Assembly: GCA_013297745.1 (NCBI GenBank)
Contig: JAAFIM010000028.1
Span: forward strand, 1-41,871
Source: Chitinophagales bacterium
Lineage (GTDB): Bacteria > Bacteroidota > Bacteroidia > Chitinophagales > Saprospiraceae
DNA length: 41,871 nucleotides
Reading direction: 5' to 3'
This document shows, piece after piece, positions 8,520-17,236 of this stretch (its first letter is position 1; every line of letters starts with the position of its first letter). The notes under the pieces are model-generated. The model was not told the DNA's origin and made no database searches. It saw only the letters and a program-made list of their open reading frames with translations. A program made the position numbers and the translations under genes.

Positions 8520-9446
8520 TTATTGAAAAGCCATCAATTTTTGTGGATTTAAAGGCAATCCATAATGCCAAAGTTCAAATCCAAGCTGCGTTTGAGCGTT
8601 TTTGCCCTTGCTATGACCAATTATAGCGATAGCATCACCTGCATCTACTTTGTCCCCCTGTTTTTTGAGCAAAGCAGCGTTGTTTTTATAGATAGAGATT
8701 AAATTGCTGGGGTGTTGGATAATTATAAAAAAGCCCATATCTGCTGACCAACTTGCCATAACCACTATCCCATTTTGAGCAGCGCGGATTTCGCTCCCCA
8801 AAGGTGCGCTGACGCTTAACCCATATTGTCGGCGATTGGGGGAAAAGCTATCGGTTAAAACCCCTTTTAATGGGGTGAAAAAGCTAAAATTGCTGCTGTT
8901 GTTGGGCAAATTAATCGCGGTGGAATGGCTATTGCTGCCGTTGTTATTTAATTCTTTTTCATCTTTTGCCGATTTTACAATTTTTTCTGTTGCTGGGTTC
9001 CTTTCTGGCATTTTTTCTTTACGAGCGGTTTTTTTATCTTTATCTTTGGCATTATTTTCAGCCAACTGTTTTTCGGTATCGGCTTGATATTCAAACTCCC
9101 CGTTTATTTTTTTGTTGATTTGGGTGATGTACACGTCCCTTGCTTCGATTTCTTTGACCAAAGAGTCCAGATGTCCATTGATAGCCAACAGTTGGTCGCG
9201 CATATTGTCGTCGCCTGTTACGGTTATGGCGGGGTTGTGGTGGCTTGCGAAAATTCTTAAAATTATAAAAGCAAAGCCAATCAAAAATAAAACCAATGAA
9301 GCCAAGAAAATGCCCACATTGCGCCAGTTGAGCCTCAAAGCCATTTCTTCTTTGTAAGCGGCATCATTATAGATGATTATACGGTGCTGGGGACTTATCC
9401 AAATTTTATTTTTGGGAGGGGTAGAATTGGGGTTGAAAGTGGACAT
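8520..9446 (-). CDS. Membrane-anchored LytM/M23 protein, probably catalytically dead
   Basis: The 308-residue product has a cytoplasmic N-terminus, one membrane helix (about 44-66), a coiled-coil and charged Ser/Asn-rich linker (80-185), and a C-terminal M23/LytM domain (about 190-305; PLKGVLTDSFSP, LGSEIRAAQNGIVV, GDKVDAGDAIAIIG). Active M23 endopeptidases hold zinc through HxxxD and HxH and use a further His. Here the first motif reads QYGLS (Gln207, Ser211), the YxH position reads YKNN, and the last reads QLGFELW (Gln287, Gly289). All expected ligands are lost although the fold is otherwise well kept. By analogy with EnvC/NlpD, such domains can activate other peptidoglycan hydrolases; that role is inference. 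A near-duplicate of its leader lies at 9446-9495. Confidence 0.85.
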   Translation of the reverse strand: MSTFNPNSTPPKNKIWISPQHRIIIYNDAAYKEEMALRLNWRNVGIFLASLVLFLIGFAFIILRIFASHHNPAITVTGDDNMRDQLLAINGHLDSLVKEIEARDVYITQINKKINGEFEYQADTEKQLAENNAKDKDKKTARKEKMPERNPATEKIVKSAKDEKELNNNGSNSHSTAINLPNNSSNFSFFTPLKGVLTDSFSPNRRQYGLSVSAPLGSEIRAAQNGIVVMASWSADMGFFIIIQHPSNLISIYKNNAALLKKQGDKVDAGDAIAIIGHSKGKNAQTQLGFELWHYGLPLNPQKLMAFQ

Positions 9447-9538
9447 TTGCTATAAAAAAGGGGGTAAAATGATAAATTTTTGCTATAAAAAGGGGACTTA
9501 ACCCACCAAAATATACTTTTTTCACGTTATTAAGGCTG

Positions 9539-9546
9539 CAAAGTTA
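9539..9546 (-). promoter_or_regulatory. -7 promoter box of the LytM/M23 gene
   Basis: On the minus strand the sequence reads TAACTTTG followed by C, an exact TAnnTTTG match about 93 nt upstream of the start. The implied leader contains a ~17-bp direct repeat (TTTGCTATAAAAAGGGG at 9479-9495 and, with one extra A, at 9446-9463). Confidence 0.5.
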
Positions 9547-9609
9547 GCTGTTTTTTAGAAATCGGCTACAGTAACTACCTTTTTTTTATTTTTATCCCAA
9601 ATTTTTTTT

Positions 9610-12585
9610 ATGATGCTGTATAAATGCTTGCTTGGTTTCTTTTTGGCGGGCTTGGCTGTGTTGTTTTTTAACAGTTGCAAAACTGCGGACGGCAAATTGA
9701 CCAAGCTGGGTAAAGGTTATCACCACCTTACAGGACGCTATAATGCTTATTATCACGCTCAACTCAAGTTGATAAAAGCCCAACAAACTATAGATGCGCA
9801 GTTCAAAGACGATTATACCCGTTTGCTGCCTTTATTCCCTCACGCAGCCAATCAAGATTCTAATCTTGTCAAATCTGATGTGGATGAGGCGATAAAAAAA
9901 TGTGCTATGAATATAGAATTACACCGTCCAAGCAATTGGGCTGATGATTCTTATTTTTTATTGGGACAAGCTGAATTTTTGCGCTGCAAAAGGGAAAAAT
10001 CGGGGCAAACTTTTGCCTACATCGTAGCCAAATATAATCCTAATAAGGAAAAATCGGCTATGAACAAAGAAGAAATAGCCAAAAATAAAAAGCAGTTGGA
10101 GCGCGAAAAGAAAAATGCTGCCAAAGCCAAAAAAAATGCAGCCGCCAAAGCCAAAAAAGATAAAGAAAAAGCCAAAAAAGAAAAAGCTAAACAAAAAGCT
10201 CAAGCTAAAAAAGATAAAGCTAAGGGAAAAAAAACCGTTCCCAATACCAATTTGTCCGCTAACAATAACCCGCCAACACCTTTACCAGAACCCAATATAG
10301 ATACCAACAATCAAGAAAAGCCAAAAAAGTATTTTCTGAAACATCGCCCTATTCATTACGAAGCTATGCTTTGGTTGGCTAAATCTTATATTGAGACCAA
10401 AGAATATGATGATGCAGGTTTGTATTTGCGCTTGTTGGCAGAAGATGGACGAGTACCTTACAAATTGCGCCCTCAAGTGCAAGCGGTTATGGCACATTTG
10501 TTTATACAACAAGAAAATTACCCCAAAGCAATAGAGGCTTTGCAAAAAGCGATTAAGAAAACCCGCAATCGCAAAACCAAAACCCGCTATACGTTCGTAT
10601 TGGGGCAGTTGTATGAAAAACAGCAAAATTATGCCGCTGCGTTTGAACAATATCGCAAAATACGCAAATTGGCGCCTACTTATGAGATGGAATTTAATGC
10701 CCAACTCAACGCTGCTGCTGCTGCTGCAAGGGGCGGAAGTAGCGAATACAATCACCAATTTGCACTCCGTCGGATGCTTAATGATGGTAAAAATGAGGAG
10801 TTTAAAGACCAAATTTTATTCGCTATGGCGCAAAATCAACTGCGGGACGGAGACAAAGCGGCTGGTATGGCTTCCTTGCGCCAAGCTATGGCTTCTTCAG
10901 GCGGGGCGCAAAAAACAGAAATTTCTTTGCTGTTGGCAGATTTGTACTACGAACAAGATGATTTGGTGAATGCTTTTATCTATTATGATACCACTTGCCA
11001 AACTTTAGACAAAAAAGACGAACGGTATTCATTAGCTTATAATCGCCGCCAGCAGTTGGAACTTTATGCCACCAATTCTATAGCTCTTGCTCGCCAAGAT
11101 ACCCTTTTGGCTATAGGCGCAATGAGTTTTGAAGAGCAAAAAGCTTTTATACAACGCTTGAGAAAAGAGGAAATGGAGGCTAAAAAAGCACCCAAAAATA
11201 ATGGTAAAAATGCAGCGCCTGCGCCCACATCGGGCAGACTTACTTTGGCAGAATTGGCTAAATCTAGCACAGTAGCACAAGCCAATCCAAACGGAAGCGG
11301 AGCCAATAAAGGAACAAGCAGCGGACAGCCCACAGCCAACGATAACGCTTTAGCACTTTCTACTTTCCCTTTGTATAATCCTGCTATGCAGAAAAAAGGC
11401 GAGAAAGATTTTGAAAAAAGATATGGACAACGTGCTTGGGCTGATGATTGGAACAGAAGCCGCCGCGCTGGGGCAGAGGTCAAAAATACCACAGAGGTGG
11501 CAACATCGGATTTGCAACCAATGACCGAACAAGAGGTAAAAGATATGCTGACCCGTATAGGTGTGCCTCAAGACGAAAAACAAAAAGAAGCTTTAAATGA
11601 TAAAATAGCCATTTCCTTATTCAATATCGGTATAGCCCAAAAAGAACAACTCAATCAACCCAACAAAGCTATCCAAACGTTTGAAAATTTGCTTAATCGT
11701 TTCCCCAAAACCTCCAAAAGGTTGGAAACTTTATATATGTTGTATAACATACACACAGAGCAAAAAAATCAAGCTAAAGCAGAAGAGTATAAAAATAAAA
11801 TTATTGCCGAATTTCCCCACTCGGATATCGCTAAGTCGGTCAAAAATCCCAATTTCTTGAACGATAAAGCCCAAAAAGAGCAAAATTTAAATAGTTTTTA
11901 TCAGTTGACTTACGACCTTGTCCGCCGCCAGCAATGGGATACAGCCGCCCAAAAAATAGCTGAAGTATTGACCCTGTTTGGGGATAAACATAGCCACCGC
12001 GCTCGTTTTGCGCTGTTGGAAGCTATGGTAGTGGGGGCTAATAAAGGTGAAAAAGATTATATTACCGCTTTGCGGGCTGTTTCTACCTCTTTTCCCAATA
12101 CCAACGAGGATAAAAAAGCAAAAGAAATGGTCGCTTTGCTCAGCAATAGCAATCCCAATAATGGCAATAATCCCAACCCCAATACAAACAGCGAACCTTC
12201 AAAATTTACGGTCAATTCTGCCACCACCCATTCGGTTATTGTTGCTTTTGCCGACAAAAAGACGGTGATAAACCCCTTTCAAACTGCTATATCTACTTAT
12301 AATGCCAACAATTATGCTGACCTAAAATTGACCATGATGGGCACTATCGTAGAGCCAAATGCGGGAAAAATACAGACAATTGCTGTCCGTAAGTTCAAAA
12401 ATCAGGACGAAGCCCAACGCTATGCTGCTGCTGTCCGAGCCGACAAAAAATATCTAGGGGATAATCCACCCATACACGAAATTTATATTATTAGCCAAGA
12501 TAATTACCGAATATTGTTATCTACCACTACAGCTGGCATTTGGCAACAATATGTAGAGTTTCATGCTGCCAATTACAACAAATAA
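9610..12585 (+). CDS. porW: T9SS-associated TPR lipoprotein, PorW/SprE-like
   Basis: PorW (SprE in gliding flavobacteria) is an outer-membrane-associated TPR lipoprotein needed for type IX secretion, thought to link the outer-membrane translocon to the motor/ring parts. The 991-residue product has a lipobox (FFNSC, Cys23), the family-like start GYHHLTGRYNAYYHAQLKL, and several TPR units (for example 240-330 and 660-760). The C-terminal domain after a Pro/Asn linker (about 860-991) also fits the family. An unusual Lys/Ala-rich segment (about residues 150-215) and a Pro/Ser/Gly linker (about 540-580) interrupt the TPR region. Two ATGs stand in tandem at 9610 and 9613. It is followed by a terminator and a separate promoter for the CHAT gene. 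Confidence 0.85.
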   Translation: MMLYKCLLGFFLAGLAVLFFNSCKTADGKLTKLGKGYHHLTGRYNAYYHAQLKLIKAQQTIDAQFKDDYTRLLPLFPHAANQDSNLVKSDVDEAIKKCAMNIELHRPSNWADDSYFLLGQAEFLRCKREKSGQTFAYIVAKYNPNKEKSAMNKEEIAKNKKQLEREKKNAAKAKKNAAAKAKKDKEKAKKEKAKQKAQAKKDKAKGKKTVPNTNLSANNNPPTPLPEPNIDTNNQEKPKKYFLKHRPIHYEAMLWLAKSYIETKEYDDAGLYLRLLAEDGRVPYKLRPQVQAVMAHLFIQQENYPKAIEALQKAIKKTRNRKTKTRYTFVLGQLYEKQQNYAAAFEQYRKIRKLAPTYEMEFNAQLNAAAAAARGGSSEYNHQFALRRMLNDGKNEEFKDQILFAMAQNQLRDGDKAAGMASLRQAMASSGGAQKTEISLLLADLYYEQDDLVNAFIYYDTTCQTLDKKDERYSLAYNRRQQLELYATNSIALARQDTLLAIGAMSFEEQKAFIQRLRKEEMEAKKAPKNNGKNAAPAPTSGRLTLAELAKSSTVAQANPNGSGANKGTSSGQPTANDNALALSTFPLYNPAMQKKGEKDFEKRYGQRAWADDWNRSRRAGAEVKNTTEVATSDLQPMTEQEVKDMLTRIGVPQDEKQKEALNDKIAISLFNIGIAQKEQLNQPNKAIQTFENLLNRFPKTSKRLETLYMLYNIHTEQKNQAKAEEYKNKIIAEFPHSDIAKSVKNPNFLNDKAQKEQNLNSFYQLTYDLVRRQQWDTAAQKIAEVLTLFGDKHSHRARFALLEAMVVGANKGEKDYITALRAVSTSFPNTNEDKKAKEMVALLSNSNPNNGNNPNPNTNSEPSKFTVNSATTHSVIVAFADKKTVINPFQTAISTYNANNYADLKLTMMGTIVEPNAGKIQTIAVRKFKNQDEAQRYAAAVRADKKYLGDNPPIHEIYIISQDNYRILLSTTTAGIWQQYVEFHAANYNK

Positions 12586-12622
12586 TAGTTGACATAACAT
12601 AAAAATACAGCATCGCTTTATC

Positions 12623-12658
12623 AACCTATCAGGGCTAAAACCTTGATAGGTTTTTTTT
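12623..12658 (+). terminator. Intrinsic terminator after porW
   Basis: AACCTATCA and TGATAGGTT form a 9-bp stem around GGGCTAAAACCT, followed by a run of T. The loop core GGGCTAAAACC resembles the small TAAA-centred palindromes at 22084-22240. Confidence 0.85.
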
Positions 12659-12688
12659 ATAAAAATATATCAATTGGATAAAAAACTA

Positions 12689-12696
12689 TAACTTTG
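12689..12696 (+). promoter_or_regulatory. -7 promoter box of the CHAT gene
   Basis: TAACTTTG (exact TAnnTTTG) followed by C, with a TTGG at 12673-12676 that could serve as the -33 element. It lies 31 nt before the ATG. Confidence 0.65.
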
Positions 12697-12727
12697 CCGC
12701 TGATTAATACCCCCAATTTATACGAAT

Positions 12728-15700
12728 ATGAAAACATACCTTTATTTATTACTTTTTCATTGGATTGGCTTACCCATTTGGGGGCAAAATGCCAAAGATT
12801 TATACAATTGGCGGATTTGTGCAGAATCTGCTTTAGAATTGGAAGAATACAAGCAAGCTTTAACCTGTTATAAAAATTTATACCAATTTAGCCAATCCGC
12901 AGACTCTTTGGGTTTGTATGCGGTGAGGATAGGCGATGTTTATCAAAAAATGAGTATGGGGGATTCTGCGCTTTATTGGATAGAACAGCCCAAAAAAGGA
13001 GCAAATTTATCCAATCAACAAGCCGCTTATTTGGTACAAGGGCAAGCTTTTGCGCTCAAGACCCAATATGAAGCGGCTTTATCCAGTTTGGACACTTTAG
13101 AAACCCTGCTCACCAACAGCCCCAATATAAACATACAAATTTTAGCTTTTGGGGAAAAAGTAAATGTGTATATCCGCCAAAATAAACTTGGTGAAGCAGA
13201 TTCACTCAATAAATTGGCTATAAATTTAGCCGAACAACAATTGGGCAAAGTACAGCCTTTACAGATTTATTTATTGGCTAATGCGGGGATAATAGCGCGG
13301 CGCAACAATCAACCCAAAGAGGCGATGGCTTATTTCAATCAAGCCCTAATCATAGCCCAGCAGTTGGGTTTGCAAAAAACGAGCAGTTTAGCCCGTTTGC
13401 AGGTCAATATCGGCAATTTGTTGGTAGATAATACCATGTACGAGAAAGCGATTTGGCATTATGAAAAAAGTTTGACTATTAGCCAGCAGATTTATGGTAC
13501 ACAACACAATTTGGCTGGGATAGCTCATCGGGGTTTGGCTACCGCTTATAGACATCAAGGCAATTTTACCAAATCTTTACAGCATTTCAAATTTGCTTTT
13601 GGTATTTTCAGCCAAATAAGCGGGGAGAAAAGCAGCAATGTAGCCAATATCTACAGTGGTATGGGGGTTTGTTATTACCAATCGGATAAATATGCGGCAG
13701 CTATAGAGTGTTTTGAAAAATCTTTGAATATCATCAATAACATCTACGCGCCCAATCACATAGATTTTGCCATTTTGTACAGCAATATGGCCAGCATTTA
13801 CGCCGCTATTGACCAAGAAAAGTCTGCTATTGAATTTTATCAAAAAGCTTTGGACATTTATATAGAACAAAGCGGAAAATACGCGCCGAGGGTGATAGCT
13901 ACTTATATTTCGTTGGCTGAAGTTGCCCTAACCAATCCTGATACGGCGCAAGCGTACGGGTATATTTCCAAATCGTTTGCTGGTATATTCCAAGATGACA
14001 GTTTGAAATTTGAAAACTTAGCTTTATTGTCCAAATTGACAAAACAGCGGCTGGGTAGCATAGAAAGTGAAGAGTTTCAAAACGCTTTGAAAGTTTATGC
14101 TCGTTATTTATTGCAGCAGTACGAGCGAAGTCAGGATTTAGCTTATTTGCAAAAAGGGCATCTAGTTGCTCAAATTTATATTGATTTTACCAAACATATC
14201 GAAGAAGAATTTGCAGAGTTGAAAGATAGGATAGCTTTTGCCAAGACAGTTAGCCAAGCTTTGGAATCTTTTGCCAGAATTAACGCGATATTGTATCAAC
14301 ACAGCGGCAAAAAAGAATATCTGGAGTCATTGTTGAATTTGATGGAAAAAAATAAAGCTATAGCTTTGTTGGAAAACACCCAAACCGATGCTTTAAGCCG
14401 AGCGGCGGGATTGCCCGATAGTTGGCGCGACAAAGAACACGAATTGCATATAGGGATAAAAAAATATGAGACCGAGTTGATGACCGCCCAATTGCGCAAT
14501 GAGGTGGAAAAAATTCAATCTTTGCGCATCAAGTTGGCTACGTTGATGGAGAATTACGACCAATTTAAAACCGAGTTAAAAGCCAATTACGAAGAGTATT
14601 ATCAAAATAGATACGGGCATTTGGTGGTAAAGATGGATAGTTTGCGGGCTAATTTGGCTGCTGACCAGTGGCTTTTTGAATACTTGGAGGGCGAATCTTA
14701 TACGCTGGCGGTGGCGGTGAGCAAGGCAAAAGTGCTGGTTAAAATAATACCTTTATCTAATTATAAAATCCCTTTGATAGCTTTTAGGTCATATCTAAAC
14801 GGGATTCCGATTAACGACCAAAACAATAGCGAAACTGTAGCCATTTTTGCCCAATCAGCTCAAGTTTTATATAAAGAGTTATTGCAATTTGCTTTTGATA
14901 GTTTTGCCCAATCGCCCAAATCTATAGTTATTGTGCCTGATGGGCGTTTGAGCAGCATATCTTTTGAAGCGTTGATAGCCACACTGCCGACTGATAAGCA
15001 AATGCGTTGGGACTCTTTGGATTATTTGATAAAAAACTATCCGATTAGTTATGCTTATTCCGCCACTTTTTGGCACAAAAATAACGGTTTGAAAGTAGCC
15101 AAAAAAAGCTATAGGCAAATGTTGGCTATGGCGGCTGCTTATGACCTACCTAGCCCAAGCTATAGAGAGGATTATTTAAAAGATATTAGAAAAAATTTGG
15201 GGCAGTTGCCCGGGGTACAACAAGAGATAAAAAGTCTAAAAGCTAGCCGTTGGGCTGGGCGTTTTGTCTATGGGAATAAGTGTAGCGAGAAAAATTTTAA
15301 AAAACAGGCAGAAGGTTATCAAATCATTCATTTGGCTATGCACGGGTTGTTGGATAAACAGCAGCCGACTTTGTCAACTTTGGCTTTTAGCGAGAGTCAA
15401 GATAGCGTGGAGGATAATTTTTTGTACGTGTATGAGATTATGAATATGAAATTTACCGCCGATTTGGTGGTTTTATCCGCTTGCGAAACAGGCAGTGGCG
15501 AATTTCAGCAGGGGGCGGGGGTGGTGTCGGCTGGCTATGCTTTTTCTTATGCTGGAGTGCCTGCGGTAGTCACCAGTTTGTGGGCGGTCAATGACCAAAC
15601 CACGGCTACAATTATGCAAAATTTTTACCAAAATTTGGCTGCTGGTATGCGGAAAGATGAAGCTTTGCAGAAAGCCAAGTTGGCTTATTTATATCAAGCC

Positions 15701-15901
15701 AGCAATTTGGCGGCGCATCCTTCTTTGTGGGCTGCATTTATATTGACGGGCAATTGCAATCCGATAGAGTATGTGAGTGGGTTTAAATGGGGAGCTTTGG
15801 GTTATTTTTCTGCCTTTGTTATTGCTGCTATGAGTTTGTATGTGTTGTGGGTGTTGATAAATTATACCCGTTTGCGCTGGATAGCTAAAGTTAAAATATA
15901 A
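12728..15901 (+). CDS. Exported TPR-CHAT (caspase-like) protein
   Basis: The 1057-residue product has a signal peptide (ending IWGQ), a long array of TPR units (about 25-460; many of the form YAAAIECFEKSLNI), a helical linker, and a C-terminal CHAT domain (about 690-1010). CHAT is a caspase-clan cysteine protease fold; the expected dyad is present as His872 (LAMHG) and Cys919 (LSACETG), followed by the conserved AGVPAVVTSLWAVND. A single hydrophobic helix lies near the end (about 1025-1047) with a short basic tail. Signal peptide plus C-terminal anchor would place the CHAT domain in the periplasm, unlike cytoplasmic CHAT effectors such as those of gRAMP systems. Substrate unknown. Flanked by its own promoter and terminator, so probably monocistronic. 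Confidence 0.88.
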   Translation: MKTYLYLLLFHWIGLPIWGQNAKDLYNWRICAESALELEEYKQALTCYKNLYQFSQSADSLGLYAVRIGDVYQKMSMGDSALYWIEQPKKGANLSNQQAAYLVQGQAFALKTQYEAALSSLDTLETLLTNSPNINIQILAFGEKVNVYIRQNKLGEADSLNKLAINLAEQQLGKVQPLQIYLLANAGIIARRNNQPKEAMAYFNQALIIAQQLGLQKTSSLARLQVNIGNLLVDNTMYEKAIWHYEKSLTISQQIYGTQHNLAGIAHRGLATAYRHQGNFTKSLQHFKFAFGIFSQISGEKSSNVANIYSGMGVCYYQSDKYAAAIECFEKSLNIINNIYAPNHIDFAILYSNMASIYAAIDQEKSAIEFYQKALDIYIEQSGKYAPRVIATYISLAEVALTNPDTAQAYGYISKSFAGIFQDDSLKFENLALLSKLTKQRLGSIESEEFQNALKVYARYLLQQYERSQDLAYLQKGHLVAQIYIDFTKHIEEEFAELKDRIAFAKTVSQALESFARINAILYQHSGKKEYLESLLNLMEKNKAIALLENTQTDALSRAAGLPDSWRDKEHELHIGIKKYETELMTAQLRNEVEKIQSLRIKLATLMENYDQFKTELKANYEEYYQNRYGHLVVKMDSLRANLAADQWLFEYLEGESYTLAVAVSKAKVLVKIIPLSNYKIPLIAFRSYLNGIPINDQNNSETVAIFAQSAQVLYKELLQFAFDSFAQSPKSIVIVPDGRLSSISFEALIATLPTDKQMRWDSLDYLIKNYPISYAYSATFWHKNNGLKVAKKSYRQMLAMAAAYDLPSPSYREDYLKDIRKNLGQLPGVQQEIKSLKASRWAGRFVYGNKCSEKNFKKQAEGYQIIHLAMHGLLDKQQPTLSTLAFSESQDSVEDNFLYVYEIMNMKFTADLVVLSACETGSGEFQQGAGVVSAGYAFSYAGVPAVVTSLWAVNDQTTATIMQNFYQNLAAGMRKDEALQKAKLAYLYQASNLAAHPSLWAAFILTGNCNPIEYVSGFKWGALGYFSAFVIAAMSLYVLWVLINYTRLRWIAKVKI

Positions 15902-15903
15902 AA

Positions 15904-15937
15904 AAAAACCGCTCACCAATCGGCGAGCGGTTTTTAA
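15904..15937. terminator. Bidirectional intrinsic terminator
   Basis: ACCGCTC and GAGCGGT pair around a short loop with A-rich and T-rich flanks, between the CHAT gene and the convergent phasin-like pair. Confidence 0.85.
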
Positions 15938-15975
15938 AATATGTTATCAAACGTTATGCAAAAAATCCAAAATTG

Positions 15976-16392
15976 TTAGTTTTCGGTGGGGGTATCGGTC
16001 AAAACAGCATCAACTTTTTTGCGGGTGCTGGTTTTTTTGGCTGGCGTTTCGGTAGTATTTTCTTTAGCTACTTTAGCGTCTAGCTCTTTGGAAAGAAGCC
16101 CTAATTTCACCTCCAACGATTTTATTCTTTTTTCCAATTTCTCATAAGTATCGCCTTGAGGCATATTGAGTTTGGCTAATGCTGCATCAATTAACTTACG
16201 GAAACGGCTTTCATATTCTTCTTTTTTAGTCTCTGTGTTTTTTACCACATCTTCAACCACTTTTTTGCCCTCATCTTCAGAGATTTTGCCTTTGCTGACC
16301 AACTCGTCAACTGCTTTTTGCAATTTTTCGGTGGTAGAAGTTACTATACCAATGCCTGTGTAAAGGACTTTTCTCAATAATTTTTCCATCAT
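15976..16392 (-). CDS. Phasin-superfamily protein (second gene of pair)
   Basis: The 138-residue, mostly helical product has an amphipathic N-terminus (residues 1-30), a conserved segment YESRFRKLIDAALAKLN, a leucine-heptad coiled coil (about 82-110; YEKLEKRIKSLEVKLG), and a Thr/Lys-rich tail. This layout fits the phasin or polyhydroxyalkanoate-granule-associated superfamily. No polyhydroxyalkanoate synthase lies in the window, so granule binding is inference. It is a paralogue of the gene 40 nt upstream and probably cotranscribed. Two ATGs stand in tandem at the start. Confidence 0.72.
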   Translation of the reverse strand: MMEKLLRKVLYTGIGIVTSTTEKLQKAVDELVSKGKISEDEGKKVVEDVVKNTETKKEEYESRFRKLIDAALAKLNMPQGDTYEKLEKRIKSLEVKLGLLSKELDAKVAKENTTETPAKKTSTRKKVDAVLTDTPTEN

Positions 16393-16432
16393 GATATTCA
16401 GATATTTGGGGATTTTAAATTAGGTTAAAGAG

Positions 16433-16870
16433 TTATTGTTTTTGGCTGTCATCAGCCTGTCCAGCCAATTGTTGGGCTATTTTAGCCATTTTTTCTTCCA
16501 AAGCTGCTATACGCGCTTCCAAACGCTCGTGGTCGTCGTTGCGGATGAAATTGAATTTAGAAACGGCAGTTTCTACCAACTTGCGCAAACGGTGCTCATA
16601 CTCTTCCCAGCGGCTGGTTTTAGCTTCTGATTGGGTTTCGCTTTCTTTATTGTCTTCGCTGTCTGTGGCGGCTTCTGCTGGTTGTGCTTCTGCCTCTTGT
16701 TCAGTTTCTTCGGCTTTTTCAGCTTTTTCTTTGCGGGTTTCTTGATAGTTTTTGCCTTTTTCGATAGCTTCGGCTACTATAGTTTGCAATTTTTCGCCTG
16801 CTGTGAGCGCGAAATCAAGCCCTGTAGAAAGTGCTTTTTGGAATAGACCGTTTTTGAATAAATCGTTCAT
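16433..16870 (-). CDS. Phasin-superfamily protein (first gene of pair)
   Basis: A 145-residue paralogue of the next gene: helical N-terminus (LFQKALSTGLDFALTAGEKLQ), a Glu/Ala-rich low-complexity middle (about 40-85), then YEHRLRKLVETAVSKFN and the coiled coil HERLEARIAALEEKMAKIAQQL, aligning with the partner. The acidic insertion is the main difference. Expressed from a promoter box at 16976-16983. Likely cytoplasmic or granule-surface protein; function inferred from family only. Confidence 0.72.
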   Translation of the reverse strand: MNDLFKNGLFQKALSTGLDFALTAGEKLQTIVAEAIEKGKNYQETRKEKAEKAEETEQEAEAQPAEAATDSEDNKESETQSEAKTSRWEEYEHRLRKLVETAVSKFNFIRNDDHERLEARIAALEEKMAKIAQQLAGQADDSQKQ

Positions 16871-16975
16871 GATTGTGTGGAATTTATATTGTTTTGGACA
16901 ACGAATAGCTAAAAAAATAAACGGCTTATTTATTGATTAACAGCTATTTGTTTTCTGTTTTGCTTTTTGACACTG

Positions 16976-16983
16976 CAAAGGTA
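16976..16983 (-). promoter_or_regulatory. -7 promoter box of the phasin-like pair
   Basis: On the minus strand this reads TACCTTTG followed by C, an exact TAnnTTTG match, about 105 nt upstream of the first phasin-like gene. The ~365-bp gap 16871-17236 holds this box, the plus-strand box at 17190 and AT-rich DNA; nothing else was seen in it. Confidence 0.55.
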
Positions 16984-17189
16984 AGGCGGGTTTTTGGACT
17001 GTGCAAGGTGTTAGGCTATTTTTCGTGAAAATTTATTTTAAAAGGGTTTTGCTAAATAAAAGTTAGTAAAATGTCTTTTTGTTTTTTATTATTTATAAAA
17101 TTGGTTATTTTTTTAAATTATATTTAAAATCAGGTTAGAAAGTTGTTGATTTATGGGCAAAAAAGGCTTTTTTTTAACCAAAAAAGGGC

Positions 17190-17197
17190 TACCTTTG
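17190..17197 (+). promoter_or_regulatory. -7 promoter box of the TIR-like/PIN pair
   Basis: TACCTTTG followed by C, an exact match. It lies downstream of an in-frame ATG at 17153 and 40 nt before the ATG at 17237, which decides the start of the TIR-like gene. Confidence 0.65.
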
Positions 17198-17236
17198 CGG
17201 GCGATTTCTGCGTTTTCAACCAAAAAATATAGAAAA

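Noticed and set aside
17153-17236. N-terminal extension of the TIR-like protein from the ATG at 17153
   Set aside because: The extension contains the promoter box at 17190-17197 and is Lys-rich without similarity to the domain start.
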